Origin: Ixodes scapularis
Taxonomy: Eukaryota > Arthropoda > Arachnida > Ixodida > Ixodidae
DNA: 64,000 bases
Assembly (NCBI RefSeq): GCF_016920785.2
Contig: NW_024609846.1
Location: forward strand, 79,121,816 to 79,185,815
Direction of reading: 5' to 3'
Shown: positions 23,711-35,537 of the stretch, piece after piece
Position numbering within the stretch: position 1 is the stretch's first letter
Layout: every line of letters starts with the position of its first letter
Notes under the pieces: generated by a model
The model's input: the letters and a program-made list of their open reading frames with translations, nothing else
Told to the model about the DNA's origin: nothing
Databases searched by the model: none
Position numbers and translations under genes: made by a program

Positions 23711-24990
23711 TTCTCTTATTTCCCTTCCCCCGTTTTTTTTTTTTTTCGCCATTCTTCGACGCCCCGTCATCTCTCAAATACTACAGACGTCACTTCCCAC
23801 CGCCTCTGGGTGAACCCGGTAAATTGTTGGCAGAGGCGGAAGATGAGCTCTAAATCCACGTACACCGCCGCAGGGCTCCACAATCTCACAAAGTTCATTC
23901 TTCGCCTCGATTCAAAACCGAAGCTTTCGGCCTCAAATAACTCCTTCCCAAAGTTGTGAAACGTCACTTTGTAGTCACCGATAACTTCCACAAACGACGA
24001 TCTTACAACGAGAAAGTTCGGAGTATTCACAGCCCGCCTAGGGACAATCGAGACAGCATTAACTCTAACGCGGCGCAGGTATGTAAAGACACGCGGGCAC
24101 AACGTGATCATTGCAGCCGTTCAATCGGCTGGCCCCACGGTGTTGCTCGTGTGCGCTCCGATGAGGCTCGCTATACGACTTTGTGTTTCACAATCTCGCT
24201 GGCATTTGAGCACCAAGAGAGCTTAGATGATTGACAGCTCGTCCCGCGTGACGCCATCGTCGCGAGAGTCCAGTCAGCACGCTCCGCGAACTTGGGCCTC
24301 AACTTTGTGTTTGACGAGTTTAGCGACCGTAGAACTCAGCGCTTGAGTGATCTCCCACGACCGTCACACAGGGACGCTCCACTCCGCGCCGCCTTCGCGC
24401 CGTACCGAGAGGAGAGCCTGCCATGGCTTTCTCTACAGCCAGTTTCGTTCTGCCGTTCGATTTCTGCACAGCTTGATCGCGGCGGATCTTATTTTGTTAT
24501 TTATTTTGCTTCGAATGATGTTTAAATTCATATAGCTTTGGTGAAACAGTGCAAACAATGTGGAAAAGCGGACTGTGCCTCTCTGTGCCATAACCGACGG
24601 AAGAGCGGTGTTGTTTTCTTAATATTTATTTTTCGAATATTTGTATATGCCTGGCACGTTCTTTTAGTGGTTCTACTGACCGGTCGTACAAAAAGTCCTG
24701 TTTTCTTTTCGGTTAGTCTCCTCTTCATGATTTTTTTTTTTTTATATTATTGAACTTGCTATCTTTATGCTGCTGAATTGCTTGCTCATATTGCTCCAGT
24801 TCCTGTATTATGTTGATACTTCTAAAAAAAGTAACGAGTACTTAAAGTAGTATGTTACCAATATTTTGTAACGAAAGTACTTTACAAATTACTTAAAAAG
24901 TAATGTGGATAATACAAAATTATTTGAAAAGTAACGGATTACAAGTACTCCATTACTTTTAACGGATTTATTTGCTGGGTCACTTGACGT
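23711..24990. other. Intergenic, no gene seen
   Basis: Frames at 23767-24111 and 24292-24525 have no recognisable domain. The segment 24820-24960 repeats AAAAAGTAAT/GTAACGGATTAC motifs related to 4970-5100, a dispersed hAT-like or satellite-like repeat. Confidence 0.45.
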
Positions 24991-25150
24991 CGATTTTCCC
25001 CGCTAAATTTAGCCGGGAAACTGGATTTTTGTGTACGTCACAAGACGCGAATTTTCCCGCTACATTTAGAGGGTAACTGAATTGGTAAGTAGGTCACGTG
25101 ACATCAATTTCCCGCTAAATTTAGTGGGGAAACTGAGTTGATGTATAGGT
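24991..25150. repeat. Tandem array of about 55-60 base units with TTTAGCGGGAAA palindrome
   Basis: About three units share the order: tcac(t/g)tgacgtc or similar, aattttcccgctaaatttag, ngggaaactg(a), gttgatgta. The core palindrome is that of the array at 16124-16250. A perfect TGACGTCA follows at 25184-25191. Confidence 0.7.
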
Positions 25151-25191
25151 CACTTGCCGTCAATTTCGCCAAGGCGCTTCACGTGACGTCA

Positions 25192-26228
25192 CGTCCGCGG
25201 TAGTCTCCTTATCAGTGGCTAGGCAACGAGGTAACGGCGTTCTCCATAAAGACAACTGGAAACCAATCGCAAAAACGAGGAACCGTGGCGTTATCAGCCT
25301 CGCCTCTATCTTTTATAAAGTATCAATACCTATCTTCTTCATTTGTCTCGCTAAGCCTCTTCTTCCTTCCTCGCTTCTTTTTATTTGTGACTTAGTCGAT
25401 CGTGAAATTTAGGAGCTTTCTAAGTGACATTACTAAAATATTTAATAAAGGCATTCGTGAAACATGATTTTTTTTTACACAATTGCGAACGCACTGCGGT
25501 TCTCTTTTTCAAATGCAGAAAATCGGAGTCCGGAGGGATGTCGCCCCCTGGATTTCTGTCCTCCCTCGGAAAACATGGCGGCGCTAGACGCGTGCAGCAC
25601 CGAGGATGATCGGTGAGTCGGGGAATCGGACGAAGTTCTCTTTTTTTAGGTGCCCGACAACCTCTCAGATTTCGAGAAAAAAATATACCGGCTTTGGTGT
25701 CTGTGAATCGTAGTTTCGGTCGTGACTCCGCCGAGCAGCCTTTCACGCAGAACCGGCGCGACGTGGCCCCTCACGTCGCTCACAAAAGTCCATTGCGCGT
25801 TCTTTTCGACCTCACACCGTTTCAAACGATTCAGGATCGCTGAAAAAGCCCTAAACAAACTTCAAACGGAAACGTGAAGCGTTGTCTGCTCACAGAGGTT
25901 AATCGCGAGACGCGAGCGAACACGGCACAGAGGCGTGAGAGAAGCTGGAGTTGCAGGACGACTCAATCTTTGACGTCACTGCACTGGCGCGAATCGCGCG
26001 GGAACGTCAAATTCGGCCTTTCGGAAATACATTTTTTTTTTCTTCACAAATACTGAGTTCCAAAGTTTTGAGTTTTTAAAGTGATGTCTAGGCATCGTTT
26101 TCAATAATTTGGGGAGAATAAAAAGAAGTGACTTTGACCTTTGAGTACCCCTTTAAGCTTCGCCTTTAAAAGAGGAACGCGATTGGTACGCATATGAACC
26201 CCCGCTTGTTCCCAAGTCGTGCATCCGT
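25192..26228. other. Intergenic, no gene seen
   Basis: Moderately CpG-rich sequence with short frames (25420-25858) that look like no known family. A right-hand element end of the CCCCTTTAAG type lies near 26140-26157 without a visible partner. Confidence 0.4.
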
Positions 26229-26297
26229 GTCTGCGTGGCATAGTTGAGCGTGCCTGGCTCGCGGCCGGAGGATCGTGGGCTCGAATCCCGCCTCCGC
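26229..26297 (+). mobile_element. tRNA-like SINE head
   Basis: An A box (tggcatagttg, 26236-26246) and a B box (gggctcgaatccc, 26277-26289) are spaced as in a tRNA, with an anticodon-like stem-loop between them. The acceptor stem does not pair well, no terminal TTTT follows immediately, and a tRNA-unrelated tail runs on. A SINE head or tRNA pseudogene is therefore more likely than a working tRNA. Confidence 0.65.
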
Positions 26298-28895
26298 CTA
26301 AAAATATTCAAAAAGGGTTTTTGCAGGCAAATTAATTAGAGACAGGCGGCGAACTTCAATTCGCACTACATGTCATGTTTTAATACAGGAGGAACTTCTC
26401 TGTAAGGCACAGAACAGACCGTTTACCCAAAGGCTGACTGTTCTGCCAATCGACTGAACAGTCAACCTGTTCAGAGGGTCTGCAGCCGACGCTGCGAGTC
26501 ATGTTTTCGGGGTTATTGTATCATCGCTGGACCAAACATAAATAGAAAGGGCTTGGTGACTGGCGCTTTTGACGCTGGTTGATGTCGCATCACCAAGCAC
26601 GTCAAGCCTTTGGTGGCAGCTGCATGCTTTATATTGTGCACTTTTTGTACCATATGAGGCTTTAGTGTCACCCTAATGCTTTGAGACATTTTAAACTGCT
26701 TGTTGCAGAGAGATACTAATACCTAAATTTTCTCGTACAACCTTCTATTTTATTCTATAATAAACACGTCCCAGTACACGTATATACACATACGTCGCAT
26801 TATTGCGACTAGTCATGATAGATCGGCCTCTTTCAAGCGACCATTAACTCCAGTGTGCCAGCCAGCGACGTCGCACCCCCCCCCCCCCCCCCCCCCCCCC
26901 CCCAGTTATAAGACGTTCAGGTAAGAAGGAAAGGAACATAACTGGGGTAGCAAGACATGTCGATCTGATGCATCGAAATCGACAAATCCGTTGAATTGAC
27001 GCTTTCAAAATATTCCCGGGACACCCTTTAAACGAATCATTTAAACGTCCAACAACATTTTACTGACTGCCATAATCTCTGTCACGTTTTCGCGGGTTAG
27101 ATAAGTTCCAAGTCAGAGAGGAGGATCAACTTAGGAAGGACCGTATGGGAGGCCACTGTTCCATAACTGCGCTCCTTCAGAAAGCAACGCCGCGATCATA
27201 GATGGCCTCAATGGCATACCGTTTACGATATGATATCTTTATGCGGCAGAGAGGCCATTATTCGAGGGGTGTTTTTTGTTATAATCAGGACGGTCACGGA
27301 TGGCATAAACTGTGCTCGAGCGAGAGACGGGCCGAAGAGATGTACGACAAGAGTACAGAAAGCTGCTGCCCGTTTTGGATCAGAAACGATATCAACGACA
27401 ACACCAAAAACAAGCAGTAAGGACAGAACAAAAAAAAAAAAAAAGCAACACCAGGAAGTGTGTTTGATCCACTCTAGGACCAAATAAGCCACGGAATCAC
27501 GCTAGACCATGATTTTAAGGAAAATAAGCACATAGCACAAGGTATTCTAGGCACAAGAGGAGTCCAGAGTATCTTCATTTTTTCTCCCTTTTAATCGGAA
27601 AGCGGACCCAGACGCTGCTCATATGCACCCATTACCGAGGAAACACATTTTCCTCGTTGCCCGCGAAGCCCGGGCGATACATGTATAGCAGCGAGGCAAC
27701 TCGCTAAACGTCCAATAAATGTCCGTCCGATCCCACTGCCGCTTCTTGTTGCTGCGGTGCAAAGACCATCCAATGCGGTCGGCGCACACGCGCGCGGTTA
27801 GCGAGCTTCGCCGGGCCACGTTGCATATGGATGCGCGACTGGTCGTGAGCTTGAACCGCCGAGTGGAGTCCGCCGGTAAAGAGGCTAAACCGGGGCTGCC
27901 GCCGTTGCAGCTGCGGCTGCTTCTTCGTGCCCCTCTCTGGGGTCAGGGGCCCTTCCCGCCGGGGACGCCGTGGCCCCGCGTGGCCACGGTCATCGCGCTG
28001 GCGGCGGCGACTGGTTCACAACTCGCGCTCCGTAGTCCTGTAAGGAAAGTGGGCGCGAAGGAAGACGCCGCCATTCGCACGGCCCTTCATTTTGAGCCCG
28101 GACTGGTAACTGTGTCCTCCCGCCTTTCCGGGGAAGGCGACTGCAGGATGCTTCGACGTTGTGAGCGACCTGTGACGACGTCCAGGAGCTACCGTCTGTT
28201 GCCGACTCCTGCGGTATCGACGGAACCTAGAGGATATAAGACAAAACGATGTAGCGGCAGGTTCGCTCGCCAGCCTTCTGGAGCGGATCAGATATTCACA
28301 GCTCCTGGCAGTCTAAAGAGGAAGCCTTGAGAATAGGTTGAAAAAACACGCGATGAAAATTATCATTAAAGCATTCCAATATTCGCCTTAGTTCCATCTT
28401 TAACTTCTGGGCTGATGGAAGGCGTCCTGAGCATGAGCGCGGTAGCTTTCTATTGCGGAATATCGGATGCCCCGCACGCGTCCACAGCCCAGTGAGTCGG
28501 CATTTTCCGCCTAGGTGAAAGGTGCTGAAAAGGTGTACAGAGGGTCCTCGGATGAAAGTCAATGCCTGTCGGTGGAGGGAGCCCGGTGGCGAGCATTCCG
28601 CAAACTCAGACGCACTTTCCCGATGATCGGCCACTATTGACGCCTTGTGTCAACACTCAATAGTGAGCGTAAGCAAGCATGCACAGAATTTTGGCACGTG
28701 CCTGTCATTAATGCTTTAAGGGAAAAAAAAGGATTTACAACGTGCATTTGTATATGTTGTGTCATTCTCGCACGTGTCAAGCTCAGGGTTGTTCCAACAG
28801 TCGAAAAGTACCAAGCAGCTGGAGTGACAATGTTTACAACGGAGGACAATATTAGACCAATCTCACAAGCCAGTTGGACTAGGGTCCATATCACA
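26298..28895. other. Intergenic with one open frame of uncertain meaning
   Basis: A 27-base poly(C) lies at about 26876-26902. From 27719 to 28330 a 203-codon ATG frame runs on the plus strand through unusually GC-rich sequence and contains a possible donor (CCT|GTAAGG near 28040). I recognise no domain, the composition is Arg/Leu/Pro-rich, and the opposite strand is also open in part, so I do not call it a gene. Confidence 0.35.
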
Positions 28896-29150
28896 TGAGC
28901 GATTGACGTTTTAGCGAACAGTGACATTTGAGCGAATCGACGTTTTAGCGACTAACGGGGGCGCCTATTAACTTAACCCCCCCCCCCCCCCCCCTCCCCC
29001 GCGCTGCGCTCGCGCCGCTTCGCCGGCGGCAGTCTGCGTCGGCTCATTACAAAAATGCTAACCCACTTGGCCTTTCCATAAACACCGCATCGCGGCGGCC
29101 GACTATTCGCTCTTTCGATAAAAAGTCGGCATTCGCTAAAACATCGTTCG
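28896..29150. mobile_element. Inverted-repeat element with GACGTTTTAGCGAA motif ends
   Basis: Left motifs at 28905-28950 (gacgttttagcgaac, gacatttgagcgaat, gacgttttagcgact) face inverted ones at 29104-29150 (attcgctctttcg, attcgctaaaacatcg). The interior contains an 18-base poly(C) and a GC-rich segment. It has no coding frame of note. Confidence 0.6.
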
Positions 29151-31142
29151 ACCAATTGAGTGACACAAGTTTGACTAGTTTGACTACGCCAACGCTGCCG
29201 CAGAGCATCGAGGGAACTTTAATTTTTTTGCATGCGCGGCAACCTTGCTGGAGCTCAGCGGGTGCAGAGCACAAGACCGCACGAGCCCTCTCGTGCGCTG
29301 CAGTCTGCCTCCTGTGGACTAATGTTATGACTGCGTCACGCACGCGCCGAACGCTTGGATATCGCTCTATTGGCGGTTGACCTCATTGTTTATTGAAGGA
29401 AGAGACAACCCATGTTGATCTAAATTGTGCTATATTCTGCTTAGCAGTAACCACCGATGTTCATAACAATTAACAGAAAGCGAAGGAGATAAAAGATATC
29501 TGACTGATGTTATTCAGTTTTATTTTATTTGAAACGTGAATTATGTTTTCTGGCTTTAAAGTCTCGTCTCTGTTAAATTCCGTTCAATAATGCATTTAGT
29601 ACTGCCTAAGCTATATAACGATTCCTTTAAATATTAACTTTTTTTTCTTTTTTTTTTAATTTATCTTCATCTTTCTTTCTTTCTCTCTCTCTTTCCCTCT
29701 GTCTTTGCGCTGAAATGTCAATTCTCACATATTTTGTCCGTATAGAGTAAAACTTAGAGTCGATCGCATCAGTGTGGCAAGCTCACTAAGATCAGGGAAC
29801 TGCATCTTCAGTAAATTTGGCAGAGTCAAATTCCTTATTTCTTCTTACCAGAACGAAGTATACTCCAACAAAAACCACAGGTGACCAACCCGCAAGCAAG
29901 CTGATTCAAGGCTAACACCTTATTTCCTTAATCCCAAAGGTGCCACCCGGAATGAATGCTTCCTCCCTCGAGCACTGCAGGGTTTCCACGTCCCAATGTG
30001 ATCCGTATGATCGTACACAAAAACACACTGTTGGTAAAGGGGATCGCTCACCACCAGCAACGGCGACCCGAGCCCGCTCTCTCGCCTGTCCAAACTTCCT
30101 TGAGGGATATTTAGACACGTCGACACGACCTGTCAATAACGGTCGCCGCTTCATTAAGGTTCCCTCTTAGTCTCCGACCACGCCTGCGCACGCGCGCATC
30201 CATCCCCTTTTCCAGACCGAGGGCTGTGGCCGATCGTGACAGTCATCCGGATGCCATCCGCCACCGCCGCTTCAGGACTGGGAACGTGACTTTGCAGACA
30301 CGCTGACCTTCCTCTCCGCGCTGTTGGGCCCACTTTGTTTTGCGTATATACCATGGCAGTTTTGGAACACACTGTGTAGCGTGTCGGCGGAGACGTCGAC
30401 TAGGAAGCGGATTTGAGTAGCGCTTACGAGTTACTATTTGCGCTTCAGGAACGGACAGATCCGTACGGAACATCTTCCGTTGTTGCTGGCCGCTGGATCT
30501 GCGTCGAATGCCGGCACGTCCTCACGCGGCCTTGTGGCTCTCTGTTCCTGGAACGTCTCTTCATCGACGTGCGTAGTTGGTTGGTTGGCGCGGTGTTGGG
30601 GGCGAACACAGATGCGGAAAGCAGAAAGTCGGTGTGATAGTCGGGTTTGTTGGTGAGGCTCGCATCACTAAGGCATTGTGATTGATAGTCGTAGACCCGC
30701 TATTCCCATTGGGAGCGTCGCGTTTTTGATGTAGTCGCGGAAATCACCCAATGTGACGATAATTGAACACGGCTCGCGGACTGAACATGGAACTTTGCTT
30801 GACCGCTAGACATGATTTCGGTTACCATCAACGCCGTTGCGGACATACGTGACGTGGCTCGTATTCAATCACTGCGGAGTCGGGAATGGCCGGGCTCTAA
30901 CAATAGGGACTTATAGCAATCCGTTACTGTGTTCCGCGTACCGCACTACAAGAACCTTCAAAGCCTGATTTTAAACGCGCGCCCCGCTCGCCCCGGTATC
31001 ACTCGGGTGCACGCTTCAAACCAGGCTTCGATGGCTCCGACCGGTTGTGCGGAACGCGGAACAGGGTAGCGGTTTGCTAAAGGTACCCAATGTTCGGAGT
31101 ATGGCACTCGCCGTTGCCAACCCCAGTACGGTGCTACGGCAT
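29151..31142. other. Intergenic, no gene seen
   Basis: This includes AT-rich sequence, a CT-rich stretch (29668-29705) and overlapping minus-strand frames at 29912-30154. The latter look code-like in places but match no family I know and have no convincing splice sites. Confidence 0.4.
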
Positions 31143-31393
31143 ATAGACCTTTTCCATAAGGGCGCCACCATCTTGATTGGTCGTCACTTGCAGTATGGCC
31201 GAAAACATTGTTTGGCCGTCGCCATGCTAATAGAAGACATTTAGGATAGAGTGTAACCGTCACACATTCTCGTTTTGGCTCCCCTCTATTTTTTTTACTG
31301 ATTTCAGGTTGAAAGTTTTTATTATTTTTTTGTCGCCTATACCGGATACGCCTATTTGGTGGCTGGGGACGAGAGTACACGATAAAGGTCTAT
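31143..31393. mobile_element. MITE with TAGACCTTT ends
   Basis: The ends tagacctttt (31144 on) and aaaggtcta (31385-31393) are inverted copies flanked by TA on each side. The interior resembles 16800-17090. A TA duplication points to a Tc1/mariner-type origin. Confidence 0.6.
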
Positions 31394-34300
31394 AAGCAGC
31401 ACAAGGTCACGCGGTCTTGCAGCGGTAGCATGTATATATGGGGAGAGGAGAAACAGAAGACCTGATCATGTCGGCCACACTTTCTGTTCGGGGTGAGCCC
31501 TGGGTAGGAAATAGGGTGGAAAGAGGGACGACCAAAAAAATGGGGCTAGAATAAGGGAGGAGGGAAACGAAGGAGTGGCGGGAGCAGGGAGGGTAGTTCG
31601 GAATACCTACGTCACTTAATGGGCAGTTGCCGAGCAGGGGAGTGCATGTGTGCTGTACAGACACAGTGTCTTACAGACAGCCAAGTAGGTGTTCGCTTGA
31701 GACATGATGAGAAAATGATCTCCGGACATGACTCACGCATGTTCGAAGCATGTTCGAAGCTTGTTTTCTTCATGCACCATGTATTATTCGAACATGTCTA
31801 TACAGACAGTCTTTGTATAAGCAATGTGACTGAGAAGGAAGAGACACGGATTAGATAGTGTTCTGTAGACGGTCTTTCGTATGCTGCTTTATAGCAATGA
31901 GACCGTGGCTTTACAGAGGCCGGGAGAAAAATAATGTCCCGCCTTATAGCACGTGCTACACTGGTGAAACGGAGCCCCTTGAAACAAAGATGTGGGTTGT
32001 TCGTCAGCGTAGGGCAGACACGGGAAAAGATGCTCCCGATCTTTAGGACTATCACAGGTTAAGCAGTGGGGGCTGATAATTCGGATCGAAACGGCGAAGG
32101 GTCGTCGCAATGAACGCACTCCCCGTGCAAAAAGCGTAAAAATGAATAAATTAATTAATTAATTAAGGCACTGGTTTGGGAAACTTTTGGAGGCACGAGA
32201 GACACACGCGTGTCTGGAACCCGACACCTTATAATGTTTGGTGTCTGCCAAAAAGTGGAGAGTGAACGATCGCTCGTCTATCTCGAAGGTTTTTCCGAGA
32301 CTATTTCAGTGGATTTCGGCGTACCTTAAGGTTCCACTGTATGTCAATTTCGCTTTAGCATGTCACTATGTAAAAAATAAAAACAAATAACAGTAAACTT
32401 TTTTTTTTGTAATGCGAGGACAAAAAGCACAGCACATCTAGTCGCTCCTGTTTTTAAGTAGGCACAGCTGAAATATTGAGAAGGTTTCCATATAAATGTA
32501 TTTTTCTCGTTACAAGACGGTAAGATTGCATGGGCTCGCCCTCATAAAACGTTCGTCACATTTATTTTGTTTATATTTCCGCTGCTTCATATTGGTGCGC
32601 GTGCCAATTGGTTGCCATTCCTATTAACAGGTTCCATGGCGTGATAAAGTCGATAAACTTGTTGTATCGGCTTTCCTTCCTAAAGTTAAGAGCAATGGCA
32701 ATTTTAAGCGTGAGAAATATTTTTGTGCTTTGTAAGAGGTCATAAAATCTCAGCGGGGTCACTTGTGCCAAAAATGAGCAACTAAACAATTGATAGAGCA
32801 TTCACGAAATTATTCATGTTGTAGATTATATACAGCAGTTCAAAACATTATTTTTTTTTTTCAAGTAAAGCGGCGATATAGTAATCTTAGAAATACTGTG
32901 ATTTGTTTTTTGTTAAGCTGAATTTACATATGGTTGTTTTAGTAGTAATTTAAAACAGTATTACTAAAGCCGAATACACGGAAAAACAAAAACAAATTGT
33001 CATGCCAGAAGCACAAAAAGAAATTACAAATACGTAACTGTGTACATTCCAGAGAAGCGCGAAATTGCGTTAGAAGCAACGAATTTCAATAATTACATCA
33101 TAAGCATTTGATAATAATGAATAGGACTAGAAATATAAGCAGCCTTGGTATTAATTGCATTATCATCATTAAACCAGTTTGCGCAAAAATTTCGCGGTCC
33201 TTGGGCCTCTTTTTTTTTTTTTAATGCTACCGCAGGTGCCCAGACATCTTCAAATAAACTTTTCCTTCAAACTTATCTGGCTCAATTCCCGATGAGTCAC
33301 CCTTTGTCACGAATAGACGAAATGGCCGGCGAAATGACGCTAATTTCGCGGGTGGATTTTGTCCCCACAGAGCGGATGGACAGCTGCCCATTACCCGCAA
33401 GGCTGCTTCTCCGTACGCATCAGTGTGTCCCCGGGAGCCGACTTTAGGGAGGCAGAGTGGAGGTCCGTTCACGTCACGCGACATTTGTTCACGCTCCAAT
33501 AACTCGTAAACGCCGCCGCCTTTTTTTTTTTTTTTCTTTGGTTCTGATGTGCGCTTTTTGAGTTGTAGACAAGGTATTAAGAAATTCCAGCACTATCATT
33601 TTAATCTGTTCGCAAACTCTCTCTTTTTTTTTTAATTTTTACAAGCAGGTCGTTGAAACTATTTTTGGCGTTTTTCTTTAAACTGTGGTCACGTTTCTGA
33701 CACATCATACAAAAGACAGTGTGCAGACAATGTGTCGGGCGTGCTTCTTCTTTGTATGCCAATTTCTTCACATTGGTCATACAAGACAGACCGTCTACAG
33801 ACATGTTCTAATCATGTATGAAGCAAACATGCTTTGTTCGAACATATATGAGTCGTTTCCGCAGAACATTCTGTCGTCATGTCTGCGCCGCAAACACCGC
33901 TCCTCTTTTCTTTTTTTTTTTTTGTACGATGTATACGAGCGGTGCGAGTGCGGCCTTTGGACAAGTCGACGAAAGCTGGGTGACAACTGTCAACGTTGAT
34001 CCTTCGCAATAATGTATACCTCTAGCGACATTACTGCGGAGCGTAGCACACATGGGAGACTTCAAGGTGACAATCTGGGCCAAATCACGCTGTACCTCAC
34101 GCTAACCGCGAGTTTCAAGCATGGAACCGCCGTCAATACGGTGGGAATGACGTTTTAAGCACCACATGATCAAGAATAAGCGTTTGTTTCCTTAGTCCAT
34201 GCGTTAGAGCAGTCCCAGGAATCTCGCTCAACCTCTTTTTTCGGACGGGATGAACAAGGTTAGCGTGACGACCGCAAAACACACGCTAGGATTTTGGGAA

Positions 34301-35259
34301 ACACGCGCGTTCTTCCATTCATCGTCACGCTAATATATATCCGAATGGATTGACCCTCCCGAAGTCGTACCTTGGCGTGCTTTTTCGTTGATGTTTTGTT
34401 AATGTAAGCTTTGTTTCTGAAAACACAAAAAACGCCCACGTCCTTTTTTTTTTTTTTTGAAGCTAAAATTGAGAAAGCCATTCCACTGTTTCCGTGGCTC
34501 GCTGGCTCGCTCAGTCAGTTCCCGACATGCTTTGTTTGTGGCGATGCCAGCTTGACTTTGATTGCGACTGGCGAGGCTCAGCGGGAGACGGCGTGTGATT
34601 TCGGGCACACTGTGCCATGTTTACAGCACTAGACGTGCGTAGAACGCCGCGGGGTCGCTGCAAACACAACGAGCGCGAGTGTCCCGAATTTCTGCGCGAG
34701 GCGGAGCTGAATACCAGCCAAGGAAAGGGCTTCCCATTTGGCTGGTGTCTTTACTGCGGCCATTCGCCAACTATTCATGAGTGAGTACAATATTTGGGTA
34801 AGAACCCTGTTTGCATGTAAATTATTTGTACAAAAAAAATATTTTTTTTTCATAAAGAGTTTAGCCCCCAAGCTGAAATGTGTTTGCCTTTTTTTTATTA
34901 ATTCCTTTTGGTATTTTTTTTTTTGTAATGGGAGCCTAATGAGATCTCTTTTTTGGGGGGGATTTTAGACACCAAGGATCAATTTCCTCAAATCTTCACA
35001 CAAGTTCCAAGTTATGAACAGCTCGAAACTAATTAGCGCAATGTACCAGGCGTAACAAGCATTATCTACGCGACGCATCGGGGCAATTTCTTTTGATTTA
35101 CGACTGTCATTCGTATATGTGCGTAATTATACATGAAGCAGCACATTAGGCTTCTTTGCACTACTCAATTCGCCTGCTGAAGTTACTAGAGAGGTTTAGT
35201 AGATCGATTTTTAGCTCCGATAACGATATGAGATAAAGATATGACGCATGGGCGCCCTC
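31394..35259. other. Intergenic with a diverged dispersed repeat pair
   Basis: The region 31735-31870 and the reverse complement of 33690-33850 share blocks such as catgttcgaa, cttcatacatg, agacggtct and caatgtgaa. They are two inverted, diverged copies of one repeat. An ATTA tract lies at 32146-32165. No gene is recognised; frames at 33145-34632 are crossed by T/A homopolymers. Confidence 0.45.
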
Positions 35260-35537
35260 GTGTTTATACGCTTATTACGGCGTGCGTTTTCTCGACGCTT
35301 TGAAGATGACGCCTTCTTGGCGCGTGAAATGCGCGTCGCGGTTGAAACCTCTGTCCGCGGGTATTGGGCTTTCTCGCACTTAGTATATCATCTCAATAAC
35401 TAAGATTATTGGGACGACATGCTAAATGCGAGAAAGCCCCACGCTTATGGCCAGAGCCTTCCAACGCGACGCGCATTTCACAAGGCGTCATTATCTAAGC
35501 TTCGAGAAAACGCACGCCGTAATAAGCGTGTAAACAC
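35260..35537. repeat. Fold-back element, about 125-base arms
   Basis: Arms 35260-35389 and 35416-35537 are inverted copies: gtgtttatacgcttattacg at the left matches cgtaataagcgtgtaaacac at the right. Long matches continue through gcgtgcgttttctcga and gaaatgcgcgtcgcg to gggctttctcgca. Small indels separate them, and the spacer is about 26 bases. Confidence 0.85.

Larger units (their letters stand above)
21765..24328. repeat. Perfect 26-bp inverted repeat 2.5 kb apart
   Basis: The 26 bases at 21765-21790 (starting ggtcgctaaactcgtc) and at 24303-24328 (ending gacgagtttagcgacc) are perfect inverted copies. Similarity ends abruptly outside them. They may be parts of two copies of a dispersed repeat in opposite orientation rather than ends of one element. 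Confidence 0.6.

Noticed and set aside
26229..26297. Functional tRNA gene
   Set aside because: A and B boxes are present, but the acceptor stem pairs poorly and an unrelated tail continues, which fits a SINE.
27719..28330. 203-codon plus-strand ATG frame
   Set aside because: GC-rich composition makes long chance frames likely; no domain and no supporting splice or polyadenylation signals.
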